NCBI GenBank assembly: GCA_946406115.1
Contig: OX291562.1
Location: 1,022,001 to 1,086,000 of the forward strand
DNA from: Apoda limacodes
Taxonomy: Eukaryota; Arthropoda; Insecta; Lepidoptera; Limacodidae
DNA: 64,000 bases
Direction: 5' to 3'
Below the pieces are notes generated by a model. It was not told the DNA's origin, made no database searches, and saw nothing but the letters and a program-made list of their open reading frames with translations. Every line of letters starts with the position of its first letter. Within the stretch, counting starts at the first letter, position 1. Made by a program: the position numbers and the translations under genes. Below are positions 9,055 to 20,242 of this stretch, in pieces.

Positions 9055-11994
9055 CTAGTCGAAGCGCCCGGGTATATTAGTGAACCTAGTATACCCGCGC
9101 GCTCGAGTGTGTGTGTGTGTGTTAAAACTAAACTGTCTAATGTTCCGTCGCCGCCGGCGGCGACGTATTCTGTATATATTTCTATGATCTGTGTTCGCGG
9201 ACGCGGGCGCTGAAGGCGCTTGAGCTTTGAGCCTGCTGGTTATATCATCGTCAGAGTCAATTATGACGTGCCTCGGATATCTGAACGGTCCTAAGGCCCC
9301 TCTAATGGGGGCATAGTTGGCAGATTGCCTAATTAGGGGATTGGGGTGGAGGGCTGCCGACTCAAAGTAGCGTTTAGACGCATCTTTGATGAAGGCTTTT
9401 ATGGTCGGAAGCTCGAAATCACTATGGAGATCGATGTTACGCATATAGTACGGGGCGCCGACTGCGCCTCGCATAAAGCGATTTTGTAAGACTTGCAAGG
9501 AAGTAGTGTTGGTGTGACCAAACGCTACGCTCGCATATGTGAGTATGGGCCGAATACAAGTTTTGTAAAGCGTCACCTTATTTCTAAGAGACATTTTACT
9601 GTACTTGTTTAACATTGGCTTAAGACGACCGAGAACGAATGCTGCTCGATCTCTTACTCTTTTAATGTGGGCTCTGAAATTAAGACGAGAGTCTAAAGTG
9701 ACCCCTAAATATTTGACCTTTTTAACCCACGGAATGGGTTGGCCATATAGGTGGACTGGGGTGAGTTGCCTTGTGACCTTTACCGATTTTCGGCCCCGGG
9801 CGAAGTGCACTGCTGCACTATTCTCGGGGTTAACCTCGATTCTCCACTTCCGAAACCAATCGCCTAAGGCGTTGGCGGCAGACTGGAGGGCCAGGCTTAT
9901 ACGACGGACGTGTCGGTGAGAACAGTAGAGCGCCGTATCGTCCGCGAAGAGCGCCACATTAACGTTCGAGGGACGAGGTATATCGTTTGTGAATAGGGAA
10001 TAGAGTAGAGGGGAAAGCACGGAGCCCTGGGGGACACCTGCACCTATGGGGTGGGGAGACGAATGACTTCGTTCTACGCGATAGCGAAAACTACGATCCC
10101 TAAGGAAGTCTCGTAAGATGAGCACGAGACGGTCTGGGACACCGAGATTGTACAGCTTGTAAATCAAGCCGTTATGCCAGACTTTATCGAAAGCCTTCGC
10201 TACATCGAAGAAGAGGGCTCCTGTGCTGAACGGCTTAGGGGACCTATTGAGACCTTGGAGGATGTGCTCCGTTATGCGGTGCACTTGATTGACGCACGAG
10301 TGATTAGCTCGAAAACCGAACTGTTCGTCAATCAGAATGCCTTTAGACTGAACGTAGTCTTTCAGGCGAGAAAGGAGGAGTCGTTCATATAATTTTCCCA
10401 AAGTCTTTAAGAGACTAATGGGTCTATATGACGTGGCTACGTTACTAGGTTTACCCAGTTTAGGGATACCTATAACGTCAGCTTCTTTCCAAGAGTCGGG
10501 AAAGATGCAATTTGCCATGGCCGCATTGAAGATGCTGACCAATAGAAGGAGGAGCTGAGCGGGGAGGATTTTTAGAAGCCTATTTAAGATCCCATCGGCA
10601 CCCGGGGCCTTTTTGGGTTGTAAGTCTTTGATGATCTTTTCGACCTCAGAGACTGTTACGGGGGGAAGTGAGTCTAGTGGGGGAAGGGCCGCTCTCCGCT
10701 CCACTTCCCTGTCCACTTCATCGACGTGAGCTTGGTCAGTGGGTTGTTCGCTGAGCGAACACTGACTTTCTAGCGATTTGGCTAGGCATTCGGCCTTTTC
10801 GTCGTCGTCAAATGCGATTGTCGCGTTTGCGTCGACTAAAGGCGGCAAAGTACTCACTACGTCGGATTTTAACGCTCGAGCCATCTGATAGTACGCTAAG
10901 TGGGAAGGCGATATCTCTTTCATGAGATTGTCCCACTTTTCGTTCCTAACTTCGGCTATTTTTGTCTTTACGGCACGTTGTAAAGATCTGAGCGATGTCC
11001 TGTTTACCTCAGACGGATAATTGTCGTACCGTCGAGTAGCCGCGTTCTTAGCTCTCAATAGCAACCTCACGTCCTCCGGCAGATTCCAGCGGAGATTATT
11101 CTCTACTGTAATCCGCTTAGAGCACTCCGCTACAGCGGACTGGAGGTGGCTAGTAAGCGCTTCGACCGCTAAACTAACATCGTCGGCTGAGACAATATTG
11201 TCCGGGATCCTATTTAGGAGGGGCGAGTCTATTTTTCTTAGGTTTTCACCTAGTCTCCGCCAGTCGACCACGTCCTTAACGGACGGATGACCGTCGGTTG
11301 GGGACCCTAGTCGTAAGAGAACCGGCCTATGGTCAGATGTAAGCTCGTGTAACACCTCTATGGAATGCAGCCTTAAGGCTACGTTCTTAAGAAGTGCTAT
11401 GTCAAGTATGTCAGGTCTATGTGTCACTACTTCGGGAAAGTGGGTCGGAGAGATGGGCGCAATAACATCGAAACCTAACGGGTCGACTAGGGCCTCTAGT
11501 CGTTTGCCGTTTAGCGATGTTGAATGCGAATTCCATCGCTTATGTTTGCAGTTTAGGTCGCCTGCTAATACAACAGCGTTACCTAAGTCAAACAGCGTTT
11601 TAAGATCGCTTTGTAATATCACCTTTGTAGGTGACAAATATACAGAGGCCAGTACTATGGGACTGTGCCCTGTCATCGCTATACGGATAACCGACGCTTC
11701 TAAATTCTCTAACGGAGGAGTGTCGAGAGGTACGCAGTGCAGAGATCTTTTATAATAAATGAGCGTTCCTCCCTTACAGGTGGGCCGGTCATTTCTAACC
11801 AGTGCGTAGTTTGCGATCTTAGGACTCCTACGCTTTGGTTTAAGAAAAGTCTCTTGCACTAAAAGTACATCGATCTCGTGCGTTTTAAGAAATTCTGATA
11901 TTTCATCGCGCTTTGCCTGAAGGCCGTTTGCGTTCCAGAACGCAATCGATATAGAGCGCGGTTTTATTCTACTTGGGGCTACTAAAGGCCCCAT
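9055..11994 (-). CDS. Jockey 1 ORF2: endonuclease and reverse transcriptase
   Basis: The ATG at 11994 (MGPLVAPSR) lies 13 bases after the ORF1 stop; the upstream open codons have no ATG. It gives 979 residues. The endonuclease has IAFWNANGL, LLVQETFLK, LAGDLNCKH and TSDHRPV. The RT has KAPGADGI, SYRPISLL, FGFRANHSC, FFDVAKAFDKVWH, GVPQGSVLSPLLY and the catalytic FADD at about 9935-9946, then KYLGVTLDS. The C-terminus is arginine-rich. All catalytic residues I can check are present and there is no internal stop, so the protein could be active. It would nick target DNA and copy the LINE RNA there. Confidence 0.9.
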   Translation of the reverse strand: MGPLVAPSRIKPRSISIAFWNANGLQAKRDEISEFLKTHEIDVLLVQETFLKPKRRSPKIANYALVRNDRPTCKGGTLIYYKRSLHCVPLDTPPLENLEASVIRIAMTGHSPIVLASVYLSPTKVILQSDLKTLFDLGNAVVLAGDLNCKHKRWNSHSTSLNGKRLEALVDPLGFDVIAPISPTHFPEVVTHRPDILDIALLKNVALRLHSIEVLHELTSDHRPVLLRLGSPTDGHPSVKDVVDWRRLGENLRKIDSPLLNRIPDNIVSADDVSLAVEALTSHLQSAVAECSKRITVENNLRWNLPEDVRLLLRAKNAATRRYDNYPSEVNRTSLRSLQRAVKTKIAEVRNEKWDNLMKEISPSHLAYYQMARALKSDVVSTLPPLVDANATIAFDDDEKAECLAKSLESQCSLSEQPTDQAHVDEVDREVERRAALPPLDSLPPVTVSEVEKIIKDLQPKKAPGADGILNRLLKILPAQLLLLLVSIFNAAMANCIFPDSWKEADVIGIPKLGKPSNVATSYRPISLLKTLGKLYERLLLSRLKDYVQSKGILIDEQFGFRANHSCVNQVHRITEHILQGLNRSPKPFSTGALFFDVAKAFDKVWHNGLIYKLYNLGVPDRLVLILRDFLRDRSFRYRVERSHSSPHPIGAGVPQGSVLSPLLYSLFTNDIPRPSNVNVALFADDTALYCSHRHVRRISLALQSAANALGDWFRKWRIEVNPENSAAVHFARGRKSVKVTRQLTPVHLYGQPIPWVKKVKYLGVTLDSRLNFRAHIKRVRDRAAFVLGRLKPMLNKYSKMSLRNKVTLYKTCIRPILTYASVAFGHTNTTSLQVLQNRFMRGAVGAPYYMRNIDLHSDFELPTIKAFIKDASKRYFESAALHPNPLIRQSANYAPIRGALGPFRYPRHVIIDSDDDITSRLKAQAPSAPASANTDHRNIYRIRRRRRRRNIRQFSFNTHTHTRARGYTRFTNIPGRFD

Positions 11995-12007
11995 CAATAG
12001 AATTTTT

Positions 12008-13809
12008 TTAATTTTTTGGTGCAAAGTGCTCTAAAGCACTTAGCAGGGCTGCATGCTCGAGCACGGCCGAAACACGTTGCGTCGCCGATGACGCATTGCG
12101 AATTTTATTCGCTAAAAGCGAGATTTCCTCAATGTTTATAACATTGAGGAGTTCTAGCACCACATTTAGGTCGGCTAGAACGTCCGCGGACGCTAGCGAC
12201 GGGCTAGGTACCGCTTTAGTAGTTTGTGGCGCGGGCGGGGACAACGGGGCCAATTTCGCGCCGGGGGGGCAGGAGTCGCCTTAAGGGAGGCTCCTGACTG
12301 AGATACGGGGGGACGGGGAACTGCCTTTTGTGCTGGTGCAGCAAACTGCGGCAGCAAAGGGGCAGACTTAATAATTGAGACTGGCAAAGAAGGATATTGC
12401 CGCTCTGAGAAAAGTGCGGGCGTTCTCGCCTTAAGAGGGGTGGGGGGGGCCTTATTTGCCGCCGCCGCATACGAACGGGGAGCCTTAGGGCACCCGCGAT
12501 AGTTCGCAGGGTGGCCCGCCATGCCGCAAAGGACACAGCTAGGAGGCTCGGGGTCGTCCCTTTTCCTCTGACAAAGGGCTGTGCCACCATGATCCTGTAG
12601 GCACTTAACGCAACGGGGAAAGCCGTTGCAGTTTTTGGCCGAGTGACCATAATTTTGGCAGCGATGGCACTGCCCTGGGTATGTTCTTTTGTTTGGTTGT
12701 TCGACAACCAAACCAGACAATTTGCAAATCTCCTTTACGGAGAAGATTCGCTTGCCTTCTGTGGTGAAGTTTAGAACCACCAAAACTAAGTTTAGTGGCC
12801 TTTTCGAACGACCGCCGATCATGCGGTGGACGGCGTTAACCGGATAACCTTGTGAAACAAGGTCGGCCTTAATTTCGGCCACCGGTATTTCATGCGGGAG
12901 GCCGCGAATTACCACGCGTAATTCTCGCTCGTCCTCAAGCGCGTATGTATGATACGGGAAATTTTTATCCCGTAACAATTTGGTTAGACCACGGTGGTCA
13001 TCTGACGATTGAACCTGGATTTTAATCCCTAGTTCGCCCATATTAGATGCCTTCAAGAAATTAATTTTCTTGTCCGACATCAATGTGGCTACGTGGTTCC
13101 ACACTTTTTTATCGTGTAGAACGATCGCTGGAGGTAATTTGCGCCTAGCCTGTCCGTTATCGGCAACGGACGGCCCTACTGGGGGCTGAGACGGCAGGGG
13201 GGCGGGGGCGGGGGCGACAGAGGAGGAAGCTAATGCCGTCTCACTCTTGTCGGACGCGGCCGACGGCGATATCCCTATCTCGCTCGCGGGACGGGGGGCG
13301 CGGTTTCTGGCAGCGCGCTTGCGCGGAGGTTTCACGGCGGTCGGGCTTCCAGGAGCCGGGACCGGCGACCTCTTGCCTGAGGAACGTTTTGTTCCTCGGG
13401 CCTTGCCGGATCCAACGACGGTAAAACCGTCATTGGTTTGATTATCGACGGCGGCGTCGATAATCATATCGGACTCCGAGTCCGATACGCGAACGCGCGA
13501 ATGCGAGCGAGACCTAGTCGGCGAAGACTCGATCGAGCGAAAACGCGACGGCGTGGCGGTCTTGGAGGCCACATCTGACTCGTCGGACGAGTCAGCCTGA
13601 ACGGGAGTGGAGCGCGGTAGAGGCGACGACGGTATAACCAGCGGCGGCTCAGGCTCGACATCGATAAACGCCGCATGTTCCGGTGACATGGGCGAGAGGG
13701 GGAGGCTGCGTTGAGCTTTAAAGCTCCGGACCACCTCCGGAAACTTTTGGTCTAAAAAGCCCAAAAGTTCCCGGAGTAGGCCCCCGCCGCTGTCCTCGAC
13801 CTCCTCCAT
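12008..13809 (-). pseudogene. Jockey 1 ORF1: gag-like RNA-binding protein with zinc knuckles
   Basis: The first good ATG is 13809 (MEEVEDSGGGLLREL). The open frame reaches further upstream to 13965 only through a non-ATG start. An acidic and Ser/Pro/Arg-rich N-terminus is followed by a pre-knuckle fold (VVIRGLPHEIPVAEI, about 12910-12880) and the PRE_C2HC-type knuckles CHRCQNYGHSAKNC, CVKCLQDHG and CVLCGMAGHPANYRGC (about 12675-12490). In Jockey elements this protein binds the LINE RNA and moves it to the nucleus. The main frame ends at 12193, but the expected C-terminus (LEHFAPKN, stop 12008) is in another frame that opens at 12253. The change falls at a run of seven C (minus strand) near 12264-12270, so a one-base slip is likely. 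Confidence 0.8.
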
Positions 13810-14345
13810 CGCCTCTAAGGCGATGCTTTGTCGAATTAGCTTTCTAACCGCTATGGATAGAGAGCGTGTGCCTGGCGTGTTCCCTGGCCGGTGCGTCCCA
13901 GTGCAAAGTGCAAAGCACGATGCGTGGGGTGATCCTAATAGTCCTAATCTCCGGGCGTAGTGCAATGCGTGGGAGATCCTAGACGTAAACTATTGAAAGT
14001 AAGGGTGTAGCGTACTGAAAAGTACTCACTACACCGACGGAACGAATTGACAGTCCTGAAAAGGACTGCGAAACGAGAATGCAACTAGCTGCAACAAACA
14101 ACAACGTTCGCGGGCTCGATCGCCAAGGCGAGAGCAAAACCGGGCGAAAAACTATGCGCGGGCAGCTGTAGTTGCACGCGACGCGACGCGATACCGTTAC
14201 CGAGCGAATACTGCTCAAACACGTGAGTGCGAGCGAGAAAGTATTCGGAGCGAGCGAGAGAGCGATAGAGAGCAGTCAGGAGACACCGAGACGTGTGCTC
14301 GCGGACCGACGCTCAGCGCGAATGTCACTAAAAGTGTGTGTGCTG

Positions 14346-15726
14346 AAGGATGTTATCCAAATACACTAAAATTTATCAAAATATGCCCGGTCTACAAAGG
14401 TAAGGGCGACCAATCATGCGCAAAAAATTATCGACCAATTTCTATAATTCCATGTGTTGCTAAAGTGTTCGAAGTTTGTATAAATATAAGACTAACGCAT
14501 TTTTTTAGTGAAAGTAACTCATTTACAGATCGACAGTATGCTTACATGCCAGGTAAAAACACGACCGCGCTCGTACGGGAAGTAGTGTCAGGAGTGTTGC
14601 AAGCGCGGGAGCAAAAACAACAGGTAGCAATCATATGCTGTGACTTGTCACGCGCCTTTGATACAGCAGATCGAGCTCTGTTAAAAATGAAACTTGAGTA
14701 CTACGGAGTCCGAGGACCAGCACTCCATGTGATGACAGATTTTGTTACCCATCGACGTCAAACCGTCGTGGGTGCGGGTGGCACTATAAAATCGGGCGAG
14801 GAGATTTCCACGTTAGGGGTTCCGCAGGGCTCTTGTCTTTCCAACACCGTGTTTTCATTGCTACTGAACGACCTACCTGTGAACGTGCCAGGTGCGGAAA
14901 TCTTCATGTATGCTGATGATGTAGTGCAACTTATCTGTGCACCAGACGTTCCTACCTTGGAGTCTAGCTTGAGTCAAGTGGCACGTGACTTGAGCAACTG
15001 GTTCCTTGTAAACGGGCTCGCGCTCAACCTGGAAAAGACTTGCTATTTGCACTTCAACCTTACTAATCAACCTCAGAATCCTTTGTCGATTATTATTGAC
15101 GGTACTGTTCTGAAACAAGTTTCAGAAGTGACTTTATTAGGATTTGTAATTAATAGATCATTAAGTTGGGAACAACACATAAATAATATTAGTACCAGAC
15201 TGGGTCAAAGTTGTTACGCACTAAGCCGACTGGCAGCGACAGCCGCGCCCCACGTGGTAAAGAGTTGCTTCTATGCGACTGTCCAGTCACTTATTATGTA
15301 CGGAACAGAGCTGTGGGGAAAAGCGGTTGACTGGGAACGAATATTTATTCTGCAAAAAAAGGCAGTTCGCATTGTTGCCCGCATATCACCCAGAGATTCA
15401 GCGAAGCAGCATTTCATTAAATTAAAAATACTGACCCTGACTTCAATATTTATTCTACAAATAGCGACATTTGTCCACAATAATATAGATAAGTTTAAAT
15501 TCCTAGGTGAAAATCACCACTATAAAACCAGAAATAAACAAAAACTCCAGGCAGCAACCCACAAATTTAAAAAATCAGAAATGTCACCCTATATTTTAGG
15601 ACCGGTCGTGTACAACCGGTTACCTAGGGAAATAACAAGTGCAACTTCACATGCAACATGCTTAAAAGATGGCTAGAAAGCAAAGCGTTCTACTCGCTTA
15701 AAGAGTTTCTTGAAGAAAAAGTGTGA
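14346..15726 (+). pseudogene. LINE A ORF2, reverse transcriptase and C-terminus
   Basis: PVYKGKGD, NYRPISIIPCVAKVFE, YMPGKNTTALV, CDLSRAFDTADRALL, GVPQGSCLSNTVFSLLLND and the catalytic YADD at 14909-14920. The thumb follows with LGFVINRSLSWEQHI, then the late motif GTELWGKA. The open frame ends at 15676 (TAG). The neighbouring frame continues with KRWLESKAFYSLKEFL to a TGA at 15724-15726, a natural-looking LINE end, so a one-base indel near 15655 is likely. This stretch is in frame with the part before 8763 once the Jockey insertion is discounted. Confidence 0.85.
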
Positions 15727-15911
15727 CGAATTATAAATGTATCTACAGACATAAGTATACGTATATACTTTTATTGTTCATTTTGTATATATCATATTGT
15801 TTTTCTTATTTAATTGTAAAATGTATATTGTTATGTATAAAGAAATGTATAATGACCTGTAAATTCAACAAATTTACCAATAAATATATCATATCATATC
15901 ATATCATATCA
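14346..15911 (+). mobile_element. CR1/L2-like LINE (LINE A), second part with 3' end
   Basis: It resumes at the second AAGGATGTTAT. It carries the rest of the RT and the ORF2 C-terminus, a short 3' UTR (15727-15885) and a terminal (ATATC)n-type repeat at about 15886-15911. The adjacent sequence from 15912 belongs to a different LINE. Confidence 0.85.
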
Positions 15912-17045
15912 AGTAACCTATTTTTTAAAGACGACTTAATTCTTTCACAAGTGGCTGCTCAGCAAGGGGACCCCTTGGGTCCTTTGATTTTCAGTTTAAC
16001 TATTCACGAAATGATTTCATCATTAAAATCACATTTAAATATTTGGTATTTAGATGATGGCACCTTTGGGGGAAGTCCTGCAATCGTTTTTGATGATTTC
16101 CAACAGATTTTTCCACTTTTTAAAGAGATCGGTTTAGAAATAAATTCGATTCCGCTTTTTAAATCTGTTATCCCCGATATAAAAATATTAGACCAAGAAT
16201 CTTTTTGTTTACTGGGTGCCCCCATTTTTGCAAATGGAATTCCTGCTACTCTTGAAGATAAAGGGCAATCTCTAGCATCAGTCATAGAGCATCTTAAGCA
16301 GTTGTCTCCTCATGTTGCTTTAGTTTTACTCCTGAGCTGTTTTGCGTTGCCAACGTTAACATATACCATGAGATCCATTCCCACTTGGCTTTTTCCAAGT
16401 GAGGTTGAAAAAATCGACAAAACTTTACGTTGCGCTCTTAAAATAATTCTTAATATTGAACTGAATGACACACAGTGGCTACACAGTTCGTCTTGGTGGT
16501 CTTGGAATTCGCTGTGTAAAAGATACGGGAATAGCTGCCTTTCTGGCCTCGTCACATGGAGTTGCTAGTCTTGTCACTCGCATGTTACCTTACAATGGTG
16601 ACAGACTAAGTTTGCCCTTTAAAGACGATGCCTTAACTGCTTGGTCAGCACTGGGACCAAACAATAGCCTACCTGATAAATTACATATTCAGAGAAATTT
16701 GGATGATATCCATGCTCGTTATATTCTTAACGAACTAATAAAAGATTCTACTAACATCGATTTAGCCCGGCTACGCGCGGCTGCTAAACCTGAATCAGGA
16801 GCATGGCTCAACGCTCTTCCCTCTACTAGCTTAGGTACACTTTTAGACCCTAATACTATAAGAATAGCCACGGCTCTCAGACTATATTGTGAGATCTGTA
16901 TTCCACATCGTTGTTCTTACGGATCTTTAGTCGAAAGCAATGGTTATTACGGCCTAAGCTGCATACGGTCTCCTGGAAGATTACCAAGACACCACACCCT
17001 CAATGAAATAATTCGAAGCAAAAAAAAAATATTAAAAAATTATGT
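15912..17045 (+). pseudogene. Fragment of another non-LTR retrotransposon RT
   Basis: QQGDPLGPLIFSLTIHEM and IWYLDDGTFGG, with catalytic YLDD at 16047-16058, then a long thumb and connection region in two frames (15912-16568, then 16465-17055). It ends GRLPRHHTLNEII at about 16974-17012. The YLDDG motif and the C-terminal RLPRHH motif differ from both the Jockey and LINE A types. I cannot name the clade with confidence; an R2- or RTE-like group is possible. Both ends are truncated and a frameshift lies near 16500. Confidence 0.7.
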
Positions 17046-17091
17046 CATCTTTTAAGAGAGAGAGAACATGATCCCCGTTCAGAGAACATGA

Positions 17092-17634
17092 TTCTCTTTT
17101 CTACCCATAGACCCATCCCTTTTGTATCTCTATCGCAGTCTATTATCATAGGAGTGAGGGAGAAAGAATGTACAATACTCAACTAGATAACTATTTCCAC
17201 CTGTAACTTAATAACCGTACATACGGTCTATATAGAACTTTACGTAGTAGTTCTCTACATTTTTTGCACAACTAATGGCATATGTTATATATATACATAT
17301 ATTAAACTAAATTTCCCGCTTTTTTGGGGATAGTCGTGCGTACAAAGTCAACAACATGTCGGTACTCACAAAATATTATTTTTGATATCAACAAATAGTA
17401 AAGAGGGGAAATGAAACAAACCTACTCTCCTTTTACCTAACTTAATACAATTTTACACTGTTATAACATTTTCTTAAATCTAAACTAGTCCCTATAAGGA
17501 AAATAGTTTTTATTGTGTAAATATATACTTAATATTAACTTATTATATTGTGAAACATTCTGAATTATACAAATGCATTTATAGATGCAATATCTTGTAG
17601 CGGTGATAACACGATGTAGCGTGCGGTGTTAACA
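17092..17634 (-). repeat. 3' LTR of BEL/Pao (-), truncated
   Basis: Begins (minus strand) TGTTAACACCGCACGC at 17634, right after the polypurine tract. It matches 29552-29010 with only a few scattered differences, one being a 4-base indel (GTTT) near 17458. The match stops at about 17092, next to the direct repeat AGAGAACATGAT (two copies at 17061-17093). The rest of the LTR is lost. Confidence 0.85.
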
Positions 17635-17677
17635 AAGCCCCCCACCCCCCCCCGTCGCAGGGTGTGCAACATACTGC
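17635..17677 (-). other. Polypurine tract and end of internal region, BEL/Pao (-)
   Basis: On the minus strand a G-rich tract (GCGACGGGGGGGGGTGGGGGG) leads into the LTR, like the GGCGACGGGG tract at 3811-3826 of the (+) copy. It would prime plus-strand DNA synthesis. Confidence 0.75.
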
Positions 17678-17687
17678 GACAAAATTA
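17678..17687 (+). repeat. Target-site duplication, left copy (Jockey 2)
   Basis: GACAAAATTA occurs here and at 23326-23335, directly after the poly(A) of the LINE. It dates the LINE insertion as later than the BEL element. Confidence 0.9.
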
Positions 17688-18396
17688 CATTCCCGATTCG
17701 ACTCTCGTGTTGTGCGGTCGTGTTTTAGAGCGTCAAGTGCTCTCAGTGTGCTCCGTGCAGTGGTGACTCAGCTGGTGCGCATTCCTGTGTGGTGTTTTGC
17801 CTCAGCGCTGACGACCTCGAATTGTTGTTTGGATCATTGCCCGCAATTCCTGGGAAATCGGCCTGAGTGTTGAAGCGCTGCTCGGCAGTGTGTATTGGCT
17901 GGGAAATTGGAAATTGCTTCTCGGCCCGCTCTGAGTGTGTTTGTGCGTTCCTCAACGCGCCCATAACCGAGTGTTTATCGAAGCGATACTGTGTGTTTTG
18001 TGCGTGAGTGTGTGTTCTCGTAGTCGCAGAACTACTACGCATAGCGGTGACCCTCGCTTGCCTCTTTGACTGTTACCGGTTCGCCCGTTTTAAGTGTCGA
18101 TTGCGTTTTAGTTTGTAGAAATCCAGTTCCGAGTGCTCAAGGGCTGGTGGGTGAGATCGTATAGCTCTTTTCAGAGTTGCGGTCTACCTAAAAGTTTCTC
18201 GTTCATAAACGTCTCGTTGCTGGGGGGAAACCTAACGGTGACAACGTAACCCCGGCCGTAGGAGTAGGAGTTAGGTACACCAGGCAATCCGTAGCACTGC
18301 GGGGCGCCTGGCCACATTTAGGTATTCTTGCTCCTCGCCAGCAATGGTGGGGAGTCACTAGGTACTCACAAGCGACACCTCGGCCACTCCCGCGCG

Positions 18397-20235
18397 ATGG
18401 CTGAATTACTCACCGGCATGTCCCGGGACCAGGTAGGGGAGATCATAAGGGCATGCCTTCGTGATCACTCAGATCTGGTCCAATCCTGCATTTCCCAGGA
18501 TGTGGCTGCCCACATTGCGTACGACAAATCGATACCCTCCCTGTTGTCGCCGCGTTCCGCGTTTCGCTCGCTCTCTCGCTCGCGCTCTCGCTCGCGCACT
18601 CGTTCGCGCTCTCTCTCCCGCGAACCCCGCCATCGCGACCCGCGTGTCGCTCGCCGCGCTCTTCGGGCCCCTGTGCCCAATCGCCCCCCCACTCCGGTAG
18701 CCGATGAGTCCCTTTCTCGGTCTCTCGCTACCCCGCCCCCCGCAACCTCCGAAACCACACCCCGGTCTCCAGCAGCCGTAATGTCCGCTGAGTCGGCGTT
18801 GTCCGAGGACGACGAAGGCTTCAAAGTGGTTGGCCTGGGGACCAAAAAGGGTAAAAAGCGGAAGAAGTCCGCCAAGTCCAAAAAGGCTTCGGCGGCATCC
18901 GCCCTGGAGTCTTCTACTCCTCCTCCCTCCGATTCCGAGGCTAAGCGCCTTAAAGCGCCTAGCGCTTCCACGTCCCCGTCCCCGTCCACCTCGGCGGCCA
19001 GCCCTGAGCTAGCCGCCATGGACACAACCCCCCCCGCCGCCACCTCTTCGCAGTCCGGCTGTCCCACTTCGGGACGGACGGAAAAAACTCCGCCGCCCAT
19101 TGTCATCAAAGACAAAGGGGCCTGGCCAAATATAGCAAACGCTATGAAGGCCAAGCGGATAAATTATACGCACGCCCGAAATGATGCCGAGCGCGGCATC
19201 AAAGTGCAGGTCCCGACACCGTCAGATTTCCGAAATCTGACGGTTTTCCTCACGGCCCAAAAGTATGAGATACATACTGACTAGCTGGCCGAGGAACGCG
19301 TTCTCCGAGCAGTCATAAGGGGAGTTCCTAAGGAATTCTCCACAAAGACTGTTCAGGACGACCTAATCGTTCAAGGCCTCCCAGTTCGGGAAGTACATAG
19401 AATGTACAATGGCCGTAATAAGTCAGAGTGCTAAGACATGGTGCTCGTAGTACTAGACCTGACCAAAGAAGGCAAAGCCATCATTAACATTAAAGATGTG
19501 TGCAGCCTCAAGGGCGTCCGGGTCGAGACTCCGCACAAGCGGTCGAACCCGGGTCAATGCCACCGATGCCAATTATATGGCCACGCGCAGCGCAACTGCA
19601 GACGCAGACCGCGCTGTGTGAAATGTTTGCGCGATCACGCCACTCCGGACTGTGATCGCGATCGCTCTAACGAATCCGACCCGGTCGCTTGCGTACTCTG
19701 TGGGAGTGAAGGCCACCCAGCGAATTACCGCGGGTGCCCCAAAGCTCCCAAACAGAGCTCTCGTAAACCCAAACAGGGTAAATCGCGTCCCCCCGCCCCC
19801 CGCCAACAGGCTCCGCTCGTGCCTGCACCTCTCCCCGCTGTCAACGCCTGGAGCCGTCCTCTAGCGCTAGTTAACGCGTCCAAATCGAAGGAGACAGACA
19901 AACTTTTGTCTGCTCTCCCCGGGCCCGTCTCTGTCACGGGTATTCCCTATCCCGCCCCTCTTATGTCCCGGGACATTCCGCGTCCAGCGCCTCTCGCGCA
20001 AACGCGCCTTGCCCCCCCGCGCCCCTCTCTCGCGCTGCCCCGCAACGCCGCTCAGACGGCCGAGCAGCAGCATTTCGACATTCTCGCCGAAATTTCTTGG
20101 GTTTGCGACCCAGCCTATTTCGAGATCGTGTACGCCGAATACGTACAGATCACCGATCTCTCTCAAATGCTCGGCTTCATGGCTAAGCATCGCGACTTCT
20201 TTGCCGCCCTCCGCAGGGTAGCTCCAAAACCTTAA
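18397..20235 (+). pseudogene. Jockey 2 ORF1: gag-like protein with zinc knuckles
   Basis: The ATG at 18397 (MAELLTGMSRDQ) fits; earlier codons have no ATG in frame. A strongly Ser/Arg-rich block (about 18550-18640) and a Ser/Pro-rich block precede the pre-knuckle region. An in-frame TAG at 19282 and further stops near 19434 interrupt it. The part 19438-20235 has CHRCQLYGHAQRNC (19558-19599), CVKCLRDH and CVLCGSEGHPANYRGC, then a proline-rich region and the C-terminal FFAALRRVAPKP. The stop at 20233-20235 lies 7 bases before the ORF2 ATG. Confidence 0.85.
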
Positions 20236-20242
20236 AACCAAA

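Larger units (their letters stand above)
8764..14345 (-). mobile_element. Jockey-clade LINE, nearly intact (Jockey 1)
   Basis: A 5,582-bp element, read right to left: 5' UTR (14345-13810), ORF1, ORF2, 3' UTR (9054-8780) and poly(A), seen as poly(T) at 8764-8779. It is flanked by an 11-bp perfect duplication (8753-8763 and 14346-14356). Full length at the 5' end is likely because the UTR is long and the duplication abuts it. ORF2 is open throughout; ORF1 has one probable one-base slip. It is the youngest-looking element in the window. Confidence 0.9.

Noticed and set aside
13200..13440. Plus-strand Arg-rich ORFs at 13233-13441
   Set aside because: Antisense to GC-rich Jockey 1 ORF1; two overlapping frames are open because of composition.
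13810..13965. N-terminal extension of Jockey 1 ORF1
   Set aside because: The frame is open but has no ATG; the first ATG at 13809 fits the related element.
18465..19154. 229-codon minus-strand ORF
   Set aside because: Antisense shadow of the Ser/Arg/Pro-rich Jockey 2 ORF1; composition explains the open frame.
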